A DNA stretch of 9,950 nt from Synergistaceae bacterium (GCA_017475805.1 JAFVEW010000285.1:1-9950), one strand, 5' to 3'. Positions 1-6,974 are shown, counted from the stretch's first letter. Numbers and translations are program-made. Notes: a model not told the origin generated them from the sequence alone.

Positions 1-589
1 CTCGCTCTTTCTTTACTCTATCACAAGCGTAACGCAAAGATACGTGAGTTGAAACATGAATAACTCTTAAATCTTCATGTGCAAGCATCATTGCATATTT
101 CTTTGTTTTTGTCTCGTCAGCGTAAATTTCTGTATGTCCTGAATAATGATGGCCAGCCATGTTAATAGCTTCTTTACTAATTGCATTGGTTATCGTGGCG
201 TCAACTTCTTTGTTTAATGCCATGCGGATAACTTTTACAACATATTGATAAGCAGCTTCTCCGCCGAGTTTTGTAGAGCCTAAATTAAAAGGCTTAGGAT
301 TTTCAGGGTCTCCCGGAATGTTTGAAGGCTTTATCAATCCCATGTCTAAAACGTCAATCGTACCTGCCTGAAATTTTGCCTCGTTTACGCTTTTAACACT
401 ATTAATTTTTACATCGATATTTGAAACTTTTTTTGCAACTTTTGCGGCGTATTCCATGCTTGAAACATCACCGACAACAAGCGGTTTACAACGCTCATAA
501 ATTGTTTTGTCCGCAAGAGCTTTTACTGTGATCTCAGGACCGCTGCCAAAAGGATCACCCATGCTTATACCTAAAATTGGCTTACTCAT
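1..589 (-). CDS. pdxA2: PdxA-family 4-phosphate-hydroxyacid dehydrogenase (PdxA2-like), partial
   Basis: N-terminal 196 residues of a PdxA-family protein; the C-terminus runs off the left window edge (family members are about 330 residues). The start MSKPILGISMGDP carries the family signature (MGDPFGSGPEI, residues 10-20). Further hallmarks are TNAISKEA (134-141), the metal-ligand motif GHTE (His152) and THVSL (His182). PdxA enzymes oxidise a 4-phosphorylated hydroxy acid with NAD and decarboxylate the product. Next to a four-carbon acid sugar kinase, the PdxA2 role (4-phospho-threonate or -erythronate to dihydroxyacetone phosphate plus CO2) is more likely than vitamin B6 synthesis; this is inferred from context. 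It is the last visible gene of the operon, 24 bases after the lyase stop, with AAGGAGA at 602-608 as ribosome site, about 12 bases from the ATG. Confidence 0.9.
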   Translation of the reverse strand, partial: MSKPILGISMGDPFGSGPEITVKALADKTIYERCKPLVVGDVSSMEYAAKVAKKVSNIDVKINSVKSVNEAKFQAGTIDVLDMGLIKPSNIPGDPENPKPFNLGSTKLGGEAAYQYVVKVIRMALNKEVDATITNAISKEAINMAGHHYSGHTEIYADETKTKKYAMMLAHEDLRVIHVSTHVSLRYACDRVKKER

Positions 590-613
590 TGATAAATATT
601 TTCTCCTTAAAAT

Positions 614-1522
614 TTAGTGAAGACCGTTAGCCTTGCATTGTTCAAGCGTCTTTTTCAGTGCTTCCATACCTTCAGGCGTGATTTTATTGAAAGGTCTTCG
701 GCATGGTCCTACAGGGTCGCCTAACAATCCGGCAGCAATTTTTACAAGTGAATTAGGATTGCCGTATTTGAAACAGTTGCGGAAAATTCTGATGCTATCT
801 TGAACTTTCTTAGCTCTTTCAATATCTCCTGCAATGAAAGCCTCGTAAATTTCTACCATTGTTCGCGGAAAAACGTTAGCACAGCCTGCAATTCCGCCTT
901 TGCCTCCGAATATTAAAGCCGGTAAAATCAAAGAGTCATTGCCGGATAAAACGCTGAAATCTTTACCAATATTCTGCGTTAATTCGATGTATTGTTTCAT
1001 GTTATCGAAATTGCCGCTTGAATCCTTTGCGCCTACGATATTTGGTACATCTTTAGCAAGTCTTGCAACAGTTGCAGGGGCTAAAGCGTTGCCTGTTCTC
1101 GCAGGAATATTATAAAGAACGACAGGAAGATTTACAGCTTCAGCTACGGCTTTATAATGGTCATAAAGTTCGTCCTGTGAAGCTGCCGCAAAATATGGAA
1201 CGATAACAGATAAAATATCTGCACCAATTTCTTCGGCCTCTTTGCTTAAAGTTATTGTTTCTCTCGTTGTAACACAGCCCGTTCCAGCATAGACAGGGAC
1301 GCGCTTTTTCGTTTCATCTACAACAACTTTCAAAATTTGAACTTTCTCTTTATGGCTCAAAGCATAAGCCTCACCGTTTGTTCCGAATGCAAAAATTCCG
1401 CTTACTCCTGCGTCAATCATGCGGTTGACTTGATGACGGAGTTCAGCCTCGTTAATGCTCTCGTCATCGTTCATAGGCGTTAAAATCGGCGGAATAATTC
1501 CTTTAATTTCAACTTTACTCAT
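614..1522 (-). CDS. DapA-superfamily lyase (dihydrodipicolinate synthase / N-acetylneuraminate lyase family)
   Basis: A 302-residue class I aldolase-type TIM barrel of normal family length. Visible active-site features are GTNGE (47-51, the GTTGE loop), Tyr137 in LYNIPARTG, Arg142 for a substrate carboxylate, and the Schiff-base lysine Lys166 in IVGAKDSSGN. Family members condense or cleave pyruvate with an aldehyde. True DapA is possible, but placement between an Fe-dependent alcohol dehydrogenase and a PdxA2 gene, downstream of a sugar-acid kinase, points to a catabolic lyase releasing pyruvate and an aldehyde from a 2-keto acid. That substrate assignment is inference. The ATG at 1522 is chosen over an in-frame TTG at 1528, because AAGGAGA at 1533-1539 lies 10 bases from the ATG but only about 4 from the TTG. 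It lies 15 bases after the dehydrogenase stop. Confidence 0.9.
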   Translation of the reverse strand: MSKVEIKGIIPPILTPMNDDESINEAELRHQVNRMIDAGVSGIFAFGTNGEAYALSHKEKVQILKVVVDETKKRVPVYAGTGCVTTRETITLSKEAEEIGADILSVIVPYFAAASQDELYDHYKAVAEAVNLPVVLYNIPARTGNALAPATVARLAKDVPNIVGAKDSSGNFDNMKQYIELTQNIGKDFSVLSGNDSLILPALIFGGKGGIAGCANVFPRTMVEIYEAFIAGDIERAKKVQDSIRIFRNCFKYGNPNSLVKIAAGLLGDPVGPCRRPFNKITPEGMEALKKTLEQCKANGLH

Positions 1523-1532
1523 TACCAAAATA

Positions 1533-1539
1533 TCTCCTT
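1533..1539 (-). promoter_or_regulatory. Ribosome binding site deciding the lyase start
   Basis: AAGGAGA on the minus strand overlaps the stop codon of the upstream Fe-ADH gene (1538-1540). Its distance favours ATG 1522 over the longer TTG 1528 start. The overlap suggests translational coupling. Confidence 0.7.
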
Positions 1540-2692
1540 ACATAATTTCAAGATAAATTTTGCGTGCATCTTCAGGTGTAACTTTGCGGCGATTATTAAC
1601 GAGAAGCCTTGTAACTTCCATACCTGACGCAACAAGAGAATCTAAATCGCTCTCAGGAACACCAAACTCTTTTAAGCTCTTTGGTATATCTAAATGTTTT
1701 ACAATCTCGTCAAGTCTGTCTATAACAGCTTTACTCTTGGCATCTTCTGTAGCCGCATTGCCTTTCATACAACGGTCATAAACTTTTGCTAATAATGGTC
1801 TTATTTCAGGCTCATTGAATTTCATAACGGGAACTAACAAAATAGCATTTGAAACGCCGTGAGCAATGTGATACTTGCCGCCTAATGGATAGCTCAAAGC
1901 GTGAACTGCTGTAGTTCCTGAAGCCGTTATTGCAACACCGCCGTAAAAACTTCCGATTTGCATTGCTAATTTAGCGTTCATTGCTTCGGGGTCATCACAC
2001 GCTTGGACTAAATTATTAAGAATTAAATCAAGTCCTTCCATTGCAAAAGTATCACTGAACGGATTTGCTTTTGTGCTTGTAAAACATTCAATGCAGTGAG
2101 CAAGAGCGTCAATACCTGTAGCTGCTGCAATTTTTCTCGGAAGATTTTTAATCATCACAGCGTCTAAAATTACATAATCAGAAATCATCGCGTTATTTAC
2201 AATGCCGACTTTTAAATGTTTTTCAGGAACTGCAACAAAAGCTTTAGGCGTGGCTTCGCTTCCTGTCCCAGCTGTCGTGGGTATCAGCAAAGTTTTTATG
2301 TACTTATGAGCTTTTTTAGGATCATCGAGCAAGTCTTTAATTCCATAATCGTCAGTCATCAAAATACTTGCAAGTTTTGCAGTATCCATGACGCTCCCGC
2401 CGCCTACAGCGATAATAAAATCAGCCTTAGCTTCTTTGCATTGGTCAACGAGTTTTTGAGCCTGTTCGTATGTCGGTTCAGGCGGAAGATCATCAAGAAT
2501 AACGTAGTCAACGCCCGTCTTTTTGACTTCATTTAACGGATAATCCAAAAGTCCGAGTTTCTGAAGACCTTTATCAGTGAAGATCGCCAGCTTCTTGACG
2601 TTTTCAGTTTTCAAAACTGACTCAATGTTGCTCATTGAGTTTTCACCGCCAAAAACTGTGTTAGGCATTCCTAAACTGTATTTTGTGAGCAA
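1538..2692 (-). CDS. Iron-containing (group III) alcohol dehydrogenase
   Basis: A 384-residue Fe-ADH-family protein of full family length. It has the nucleotide-binding motif GGGSVMD (97-103), the TTAGTGSE motif (139-146) and four metal ligands in family order: Asp195 and His199 (GIDALAHCIE), His264 and His278 (HIAHG). Such enzymes interconvert aldehydes and alcohols with NAD(P)H. In this operon it may reduce an aldehyde released by the neighbouring DapA-like lyase, or oxidise a hydroxy acid; the substrate cannot be read from sequence. Translation appears to start at a TTG at 2692: it has a strong AGGAGG 7 bases upstream and the N-terminus aligns in length with the family. The gene begins 12 bases after the kinase stop. 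Confidence 0.93.
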   Translation of the reverse strand: MLTKYSLGMPNTVFGGENSMSNIESVLKTENVKKLAIFTDKGLQKLGLLDYPLNEVKKTGVDYVILDDLPPEPTYEQAQKLVDQCKEAKADFIIAVGGGSVMDTAKLASILMTDDYGIKDLLDDPKKAHKYIKTLLIPTTAGTGSEATPKAFVAVPEKHLKVGIVNNAMISDYVILDAVMIKNLPRKIAAATGIDALAHCIECFTSTKANPFSDTFAMEGLDLILNNLVQACDDPEAMNAKLAMQIGSFYGGVAITASGTTAVHALSYPLGGKYHIAHGVSNAILLVPVMKFNEPEIRPLLAKVYDRCMKGNAATEDAKSKAVIDRLDEIVKHLDIPKSLKEFGVPESDLDSLVASGMEVTRLLVNNRRKVTPEDARKIYLEIM

Positions 2693-2699
2693 GATAAAA

Positions 2700-2705
2700 C
2701 CTCCT
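2700..2705 (-). promoter_or_regulatory. Strong ribosome binding site supporting a TTG start
   Basis: AGGAGG on the minus strand is placed 7 bases before TTG 2692 and touches the kinase stop codon (2705-2707). No ATG lies nearby in frame until codon 9, which is 31 bases from this site, so the TTG is the likely start, with coupling to kinase translation. Confidence 0.7.
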
Positions 2706-3892
2706 TATTTATTATAATCAGCGATTTTAACGAGTAAATCTTCGTCTCCAAAACCGCCCGATTTCGTCATAATGTTGTAATTTTTATTGTTATATGTAAA
2801 ATTTGTTAATACGACGCCTTTTTCAATTTCGCAAATAGGTATAAGCTCATGAACACCGACGTATTGCATTAACGCAAGCAAAGTATCACCGCCGACACAC
2901 ATTAAACGCGCTTCAAGTCCGTTATCTAAAAGAGCTTTCGCAGCACTCGTTATAGCGTTAGAAATTCTTATTCTAACCTGATTTATATTTAGATTATGGG
3001 ATTTTATATATTCTTCTGTTTGTTGTGTCTCGCTGGGGTTATTTGCATCTAAAATAGCGTGTGAGTTTCCAATTTCTTTGAGCCATGTTTTTGCGGCCTG
3101 TTCACATTCCTGACTTTCCGGCCAATTTTCATTCAATTTTTGTTCTACGCTTAAACAAATTCTCTTAAATCCGTGAGCTTCGGCATAATCCATTTGTTTT
3201 TGTGTAACAGGATTGACTGAGCCGCAAATTAAAAAAAATCTTTCAGGCATTGCTGCAATATTTTCGCCTTTACCATTAAAGCCTAATTTACTCGCTAAAA
3301 TCTCTGCAAAACCTGCACAGCCAGCCGTTAATCTTAAGCCCTCAGCTCCTAAAGAGTCTGCGATTTTTTTCATATCATCGTTTGATTCAGAATCATAAAT
3401 TTGTATTCCTGTTTTATTAGTTTGTTCAGCTATAATCGCCTTTACGTCTGAATTTTTAACGGGTTCAAATGGATCTTTTCCAAAAACACTTTCAGCAACA
3501 GGCACGCCGTCAATATAATGCACGCCGTTTTTTGTTATTCGATTCATTTCAGGGAACGCAGGAATAAACGCCATTTTTTCAAAATTAAGAGCGTCCATAG
3601 CGGCTGCTAACTCGCTCCCGATATTGCCGCGTAAACCTGAATCTGTCTTTTTATATATGTAGGAAAATTTTGAGGCGGCACGCTTCACGAAGTCGTTAAT
3701 AATTCCATACGCTTTTTCAGCGGCTAAATGTCTTGTCTCAGAATCGAAAACTAAAACATCAAGACCATCTGCCCGAGAAAAATCATATCGAAAATCGGTG
3801 ATAACTTTTGTCCTTGCGCCTCGCGATGAAAATTGAACGCCCGTATCTAACGCTCCCGTAAAGTCATCAGCAATTATTAACAACTTAGGCAT
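2705..3892 (-). CDS. Four-carbon acid sugar kinase family protein (former DUF1537)
   Basis: A 395-residue kinase and the first gene of the operon. The N-terminal substrate domain has IADDFTGALD (7-16), KKTDSGLRGN (81-90) and PAFPEMNR (111-118). The C-terminal nucleotide domain has GSVNPVTQKQ (224-233), GGDTL (334-338) and TKSGGFGDE (376-384). Characterised members (OtnK, DtnK) phosphorylate threonate or erythronate-type C4 acids with ATP at the 4-OH. A PdxA2 gene in the same operon fits the DtnK-type pathway; the stereochemistry of the substrate cannot be told. ATG 3892 is preceded by AAGGAAG at 3904-3910, about 11 bases away. AT-rich -10-like elements (minus-strand TATAAG at 3919-3924, TATAAA at 3929-3934) lie upstream without a clear -35, and an 18-bp palindrome lies 67 bases before the start. 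Confidence 0.92.
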   Translation of the reverse strand: MPKLLIIADDFTGALDTGVQFSSRGARTKVITDFRYDFSRADGLDVLVFDSETRHLAAEKAYGIINDFVKRAASKFSYIYKKTDSGLRGNIGSELAAAMDALNFEKMAFIPAFPEMNRITKNGVHYIDGVPVAESVFGKDPFEPVKNSDVKAIIAEQTNKTGIQIYDSESNDDMKKIADSLGAEGLRLTAGCAGFAEILASKLGFNGKGENIAAMPERFFLICGSVNPVTQKQMDYAEAHGFKRICLSVEQKLNENWPESQECEQAAKTWLKEIGNSHAILDANNPSETQQTEEYIKSHNLNINQVRIRISNAITSAAKALLDNGLEARLMCVGGDTLLALMQYVGVHELIPICEIEKGVVLTNFTYNNKNYNIMTKSGGFGDEDLLVKIADYNK

Positions 3893-3959
3893 TGACCGCT
3901 AATCTTCCTTTCGGATTTCTTATAATTTTTTATAAATTTTGGAAAACAGAGGTATTTTA

Positions 3960-3977
3960 TCAGAAAAATTTTTCTGA
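3960..3977. promoter_or_regulatory. Perfect 18-bp palindrome, candidate operator
   Basis: TCAGAAAAATTTTTCTGA is an uninterrupted palindrome in the 235-base divergent intergenic region (3893-4127), just upstream of the AT-rich -10-like elements of the kinase operon. A dimeric regulator could bind here. No loop is present, so a terminator is less likely. No regulator gene for it is visible in the window. Confidence 0.4.
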
Positions 3978-4027
3978 ATCAATAATGATACTAGCATTAA
4001 CAATCCTGCGCTCCCTAACGCGTATTT

Positions 4028-4058
4028 TTGACATTTTCAAAGGAGGGTAACGTAATAC
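4028..4058 (+). promoter_or_regulatory. Candidate sigma-70-type promoter for the surface protein gene
   Basis: An exact TTGACA lies at 4028-4033. The -10 is uncertain: CGTAAT at 4051-4056 has a 17-base spacer but lacks the first two consensus bases, and TAATAC at 4053-4058 has a 19-base spacer. A small interrupted palindrome, GTAAT-ACAA-ATTAC (4052-4065), overlaps the -10 region. The rest of the intergenic region holds an AGGAGGG at 4041-4047 with no start codon after it. Confidence 0.35.
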
Positions 4059-4127
4059 AAATTACTGCTTCGTTTCTACTCGGAAATTATTATAAAATAA
4101 ATATCTCTAGGAGGTTAATAGTGTCTC

Positions 4128-4433
4128 ATGAAAAAAGTTTTATTTTTGCTCATGATTGCCGCGCTCTGCATTACAGCATCTGCTGAAGCCGACCAAGTAG
4201 GCGATATGTTCGATATGTACGTGGAAAAACTCAATGCCGAGAAAGTTACTTTGACACTTTCAGAGCAGCCCGATTCAACAGGTCTCGTCAAAGAAGCGTA
4301 TTTTCAAGTAAAAGGTGCCACTTACACGTACGAAGGTAAAAGCTGTAAAATTGATTCTATAACCGCGAACGTAAAAAAATGCGCCGTCAACTTGGGGAAG
4401 CAAGGGCGAGGATATGAAATTCCAGAAATATAA
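4128..4433 (+). CDS. 5' part of a split secreted surface protein (signal peptide and start of DUF2993-like domain)
   Basis: This frame encodes 101 residues. MKKVLFLLMIAALCITASAEA is a clear Sec signal peptide with likely cleavage after an Ala near residues 18-21. The following stretch (VEKLNAEKVTLTLSEQ onward) looks like the beginning of a DUF2993/LmeA-like lipid-binding domain whose remainder is encoded in the +1 frame from about 4375. The last 18 or so codons of this frame, from 4380, look like out-of-frame read-through to the TAA at 4431-4433. The ATG is preceded by AGGAGG at 4109-4114, 13 bases away; a nearer GTG at 4121 is in another frame that stops early. It is best read as the front of one gene extending to 5742. 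Whether the break is real, slippage-corrected or a sequencing error cannot be decided here. Confidence 0.75.
   Translation: MKKVLFLLMIAALCITASAEADQVGDMFDMYVEKLNAEKVTLTLSEQPDSTGLVKEAYFQVKGATYTYEGKSCKIDSITANVKKCAVNLGKQGRGYEIPEI
4373..4379 (+). other. A7 homopolymer at the reading-frame break
   Basis: Seven consecutive A residues form the end of the valine codon and two lysine codons. The downstream frame is closed by a TAA at 4372-4374, so the frame change must fall between this tract and the first-frame stop at 4431. Reading six A residues joins the two frames seamlessly (VKNAPSTWGSKGEDM across the junction). G4 at 4394-4397 is a second, shorter candidate. Confidence 0.6.
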
Positions 4434-5742
4434 CTCAGCTGCAGTATCGATTAATATTTTAGAGGACGAGATCAACAAGGCAATTAAAGGCCAAGAACTC
4501 AAGTTTACCGATGACGATGAAAAAGAGTATGTATTCCACGACATTAAAGTGGATATAACTACGTCAGGACTTACAATAACTGGCAAAGTTAAAGAAAAAG
4601 AAACTACCGGCTTTAACTCATATGTTGCGGCGTTCTTATTGGGCACTGCTGCTGATGATTACGATGTTACGATCACCACCAGCAAAATAAACGTCGAAAA
4701 CAACGTAATATGGCTTGATAACCCTAAAATTGAAAGCCAATATGAAGCAATTAACACTTATATTAGAAAATATATAAACCAACGTGTAGATTTGAAAAAA
4801 GAAATGAAAGATCAAGATTTTGAGGCAACTCCTTTAACACTAGGCAGCATCGAGTTAAAAAACGGAAGCATCACAATCACGACAGCCGCATCGCCGACAG
4901 CGATAACAGGTACAACGTACAAGTATCCAAAATCTGCGCCTGATAATAATTCTTCAACGGATGAAGATGATTCTTCAAACAATGATTCGTCGAATGATAA
5001 TGACTCATCAAGTAACGGTAATGATTCAGACAACAATAACAACAATAATGATGACGCTTCATCAAGCGATAACAACTCGTCAAACAACAACAACAGCAAT
5101 AGCAATAATAGTTCCTCAAATCTCAATGAGTTAAGCGACAATACTAAAGCGAATTTCTTGAGACAAAGCGTTCAAAATCTCATCAACGCGAAACTTCAAG
5201 CTGTCTTAGGCACTCTTGCTCAAAATTTCCCGTTCAAAGCGACGGCAAAAACAACAAGCGGCGGAACTAAAAATATAACTAATGCTCAATTAAATTCAGC
5301 ACTCGGGAGCGATAATCAGGGTGAGACAATGCTTCTTCCAACCCAGACCGTTAGCGAACCGGGAACATATATTCTTGGTGCTGTGTCGTTGAGCGATTAC
5401 GAAGTTGGAACAAAAATTGCTCTCTTTATGCTTGTTGAATCGGCTACAGGCTTCAATCTTGCTGCTGTAAGTTCAAATTCAAATAATGATGTCAAGGTTG
5501 CTGAGACAGTTTCAAAAGGAGCTTTTTTCACGGACGCCAACGGAAATACAATTACAGAAGTGCCTTCGAGCGGCGAAGTTATAGCAATAGCTCCTATGGA
5601 AGCTGGAGTTGAATACATACCGGTCATTACATTAGCCGAAGAAAGCAAAAACGCAATTAGACGCTCCGGCGACGGTTGTGATATAGGGCTTGGAGCAATA
5701 ACACTTGCAATTTTATCGTTAGCGTTTTTCAAAAAGCATTAA
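4414..5742 (+). CDS. 3' part of a split Synergist-CTERM surface protein
   Basis: The frame is open from 4375; its first ATG at 4414 gives 442 residues without a signal peptide. Residues 1-157 look like the rest of a DUF2993/LmeA-like domain (amphipathic strand pattern DIKVDITTSGLTITGKV). Residues 177-237 are an Asn/Asp/Ser-only linker. Residues 241-415 form a second domain with a pattern common before Synergist-CTERM tails (FFTDANGNTI, MEAGVEYIPVITL). Residues 418-442 are the sorting tail: SGDGCDIG, with Cys422 in the position of the conserved Cys, then a hydrophobic segment and FFKKH. The protein is likely exported and anchored to the cell envelope, provided the upstream signal peptide is joined. 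A weak purine-rich stretch precedes ATG 4414, so coupled independent translation is possible, but the product would lack an export signal. A terminator follows at 5760. Confidence 0.8.
   Translation: MKFQKYNSAAVSINILEDEINKAIKGQELKFTDDDEKEYVFHDIKVDITTSGLTITGKVKEKETTGFNSYVAAFLLGTAADDYDVTITTSKINVENNVIWLDNPKIESQYEAINTYIRKYINQRVDLKKEMKDQDFEATPLTLGSIELKNGSITITTAASPTAITGTTYKYPKSAPDNNSSTDEDDSSNNDSSNDNDSSSNGNDSDNNNNNNDDASSSDNNSSNNNNSNSNNSSSNLNELSDNTKANFLRQSVQNLINAKLQAVLGTLAQNFPFKATAKTTSGGTKNITNAQLNSALGSDNQGETMLLPTQTVSEPGTYILGAVSLSDYEVGTKIALFMLVESATGFNLAAVSSNSNNDVKVAETVSKGAFFTDANGNTITEVPSSGEVIAIAPMEAGVEYIPVITLAEESKNAIRRSGDGCDIGLGAITLAILSLAFFKKH
4942..5124 (+). repeat. Low-complexity Asn/Asp/Ser linker tract
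   Basis: About 61 codons are almost wholly AAC/AAT, GAT/GAC and TCA/TCG/AGC/AGT, including runs of AAC/AAT triplets at 5031-5048 and 5083-5112. At protein level it is a hydrophilic, probably unstructured spacer between two domains. The mixed synonymous codons argue against a recent pure triplet expansion. Confidence 0.85.
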
Positions 5743-5759
5743 GAATTTTTAATTTAATT

Positions 5760-5790
5760 ACAGGCTGTGAATTTATAACGGCCTGTTTTT
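5760..5790 (+). terminator. Rho-independent terminator of the surface protein gene
   Basis: ACAGGC (5760-5765) pairs with GCCTGT (5781-5786) across a 15-base loop, followed by five T residues. It lies 18 bases after the stop at 5742. The T-tract touches the stop codon of the convergent metalloprotease gene. In the opposite direction the T-tract is poor. Confidence 0.75.
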
Positions 5791-6481
5791 AATATCCCAT
5801 TAAAATATCCGCAAGATTATCTATATTATCTTTGTTCTCTTTCTTATCATCATTAGTATGATTATTTTCGTGAGCTTGCTCTCGTGCTTGCTTGGATAAG
5901 TTTGCGAGTCTTTCTCTTGAAGCTGGATGAGAATTAAAGCCGTTTGCTTCTGTTTCTAAATTATTTTCGTCAAATCTTTTCATAGCGTTATAAAGTCCCC
6001 ACGCGCTATAATTCGCTTTGACTAAAACCTTCACGCCGTAATTGTCGGCTTCAGTTTCCTGCTCGCGGCTGAATTTACTTTCTTTTAATTCGATGTCTAT
6101 ATTCCCGACGGCTTGAGCTAAATCGTCAGCGCGTTCTAAATTTGCCTGCATTATAGAGCGAACTGTATCAGACAAAGCAAAATTATTATAATGTCCTAAT
6201 TTAATATGCCCTAACTCATGAGCTAATACTCCTGCAATTTCGCTTTCGGATTCTAAAATTTTCATTAAGCCTGTCGTAACGTGGACGCTATAATCGCCAT
6301 CATCATCGTAAGCTACCCAAGCGTTAGGATCGCCCTCAGATTCAAAATTCATCGGAAGCTCAGAAAAATTTTCGGCGCGCGCTATATTTTTCCACGCCCG
6401 CAGAACTGTTTTTTTATTAACTTCAGCAAAGGCCGAGCTAGCGAAAATAAAAATTAAAATTATAGGAAAAAGTTTTCTCAT
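5789..6481 (-). CDS. Secreted M48-family zinc metalloprotease
   Basis: A 230-residue protein with signal peptide MRKLFPIILIFIFASSAFA (cut near residue 19) and no lipobox Cys, hence probably periplasmic and soluble. The zinc motif HELGH is at 88-92 (His88, His92, catalytic Glu89). The third ligand is Glu142 in EQETEAD (ExxxD, 142-146). DPNAWVAY (51-58) and SHPASRERL (184-192) are typical M48 features seen in BepA/LoiP-type envelope proteases. It is shorter than BepA and lacks its TPR repeats, ending instead in a charged Asn/Asp/Lys tail (205-222). Likely role: envelope protein quality control or processing of a neighbour; the substrate is unknown. ATG 6481 has AGGAAG at 6488-6493, 6 bases away. 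The gene starts 35 bases after the small secreted protein gene and is probably co-transcribed with it. Confidence 0.9.
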   Translation of the reverse strand: MRKLFPIILIFIFASSAFAEVNKKTVLRAWKNIARAENFSELPMNFESEGDPNAWVAYDDDGDYSVHVTTGLMKILESESEIAGVLAHELGHIKLGHYNNFALSDTVRSIMQANLERADDLAQAVGNIDIELKESKFSREQETEADNYGVKVLVKANYSAWGLYNAMKRFDENNLETEANGFNSHPASRERLANLSKQAREQAHENNHTNDDKKENKDNIDNLADILMGY

Positions 6482-6516
6482 TTTTTACTTCCTGATTCCT
6501 AATTCCTACTTGTTTT

Positions 6517-6948
6517 TTAGTCTTCCCAGTCGATAGAGTCTAAAATTTTTTCAAAGTCTGAAGTTAAATCGTCGTCATCAAAGCCGCTCATAGAAATTAC
6601 TAAATAATATCCTTCTGCGCCTGTTATTAAAGCAATGCTCTCTGCACCTGCAGCGTTCACGAAAGCAAAATTATAATCTCCGTCTTCGTCTTGTTCTAAG
6701 TCTCGGCCATCCATTTGAATATAAAGTCTTTCAACTATGTCTGTTAGATCAGCCTCGCCCATTTGGTTAAAAGCTATAGCTACAGAAGCCTTTTTAGTTT
6801 TATGTTTCAAGACGAGAGTTGAGTTTTGAAGTTCGCCTTCCCAGCCGTTAGGAACTTCAGCGCGGAAATTTCCAAAGGCCTTAACACTTGCCGCCGCACC
6901 CGAAGCAAATATTAAAATTAAAATTAAAGAACATAAAAATTTTTTCAT
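6517..6948 (-). CDS. Small secreted protein, PsbP/DcrB-like fold candidate (paralog B)
   Basis: A 143-residue protein with signal peptide MKKFLCSLILILIFASGAAA (cut near residue 20). The mature part begins VKAFGNFRAEVPNGWEGE, then shows alternating strands with Leu/Asp-rich helices and an acidic end (DSIDWED). The F-G-x-F-x-x-x-V-P-x-G-W opening resembles PsbP/Mog1/DcrB-like domains; this fold guess is inference. It is a clear paralog of the gene at 7035-7454: shared FG-F, VP-GW, NA-G-ES and the terminal DSI in register. ATG 6948 is chosen over an in-frame GTG at 6957, because GGAGG at 6957-6961 overlaps the GTG and lies 8 bases before the ATG. A terminator directly upstream leaves almost no room for a promoter. 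No function is known to me. Confidence 0.85.
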   Translation of the reverse strand: MKKFLCSLILILIFASGAAASVKAFGNFRAEVPNGWEGELQNSTLVLKHKTKKASVAIAFNQMGEADLTDIVERLYIQMDGRDLEQDEDGDYNFAFVNAAGAESIALITGAEGYYLVISMSGFDDDDLTSDFEKILDSIDWED

Positions 6949-6956
6949 CAAAAACA

Positions 6957-6961
6957 CCTCC
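6957..6961 (-). promoter_or_regulatory. Ribosome binding site deciding the paralog B start
   Basis: GGAGG on the minus strand, 8 bases before ATG 6948. It overlaps the alternative GTG at 6957, which is therefore unlikely to be used. Confidence 0.75.
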
Positions 6962-6974
6962 GCGAAAATTATAT

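Noticed and set aside
900..3398. Plus-strand open frames inside the sugar-acid operon (such as 900-1115, 1560-1781, 2216-2536, 3213-3398)
   Set aside because: They lie opposite well-supported enzyme genes, are short, and show no domain, signal peptide or ribosome site.
4041..4060. AGGAGGG as a ribosome site for a small upstream gene
   Set aside because: No ATG, GTG or TTG follows within a usable distance.
4373..4417. Programmed -1 frameshift at the A-AAA-AAA slippery heptamer
   Set aside because: The heptamer is in the right phase for -1 slippage, but that frame ends at a TGA at 4415-4417 after about 12 codons. Joining the two halves needs a +1 (or -2) change instead.
4942..5124. Repeat array resembling CRISPR or tandem repeat DNA
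   Set aside because: There are no constant-length repeats or spacers; it is a codon-level Asn/Asp/Ser bias inside a reading frame.
4275..5141. Open frames on the minus strand opposite the surface protein gene, including Leu/Ser- and Tyr/Cys-rich ones
   Set aside because: Their odd composition mirrors the Asn/Asp/Ser linker and other codons of the plus-strand gene. They have no ribosome sites or recognisable domains.
5397..5732. Minus-strand open frame opposite the C-terminal domain and sorting tail
   Set aside because: It is antisense to a supported coding region and has no independent evidence.
4414..5742. Independent cytoplasmic protein starting at ATG 4414
   Set aside because: The frame is open further upstream, the domain begins in the previous frame, and a sorting tail makes no sense without the upstream signal peptide. 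Coupled re-initiation cannot be fully excluded.
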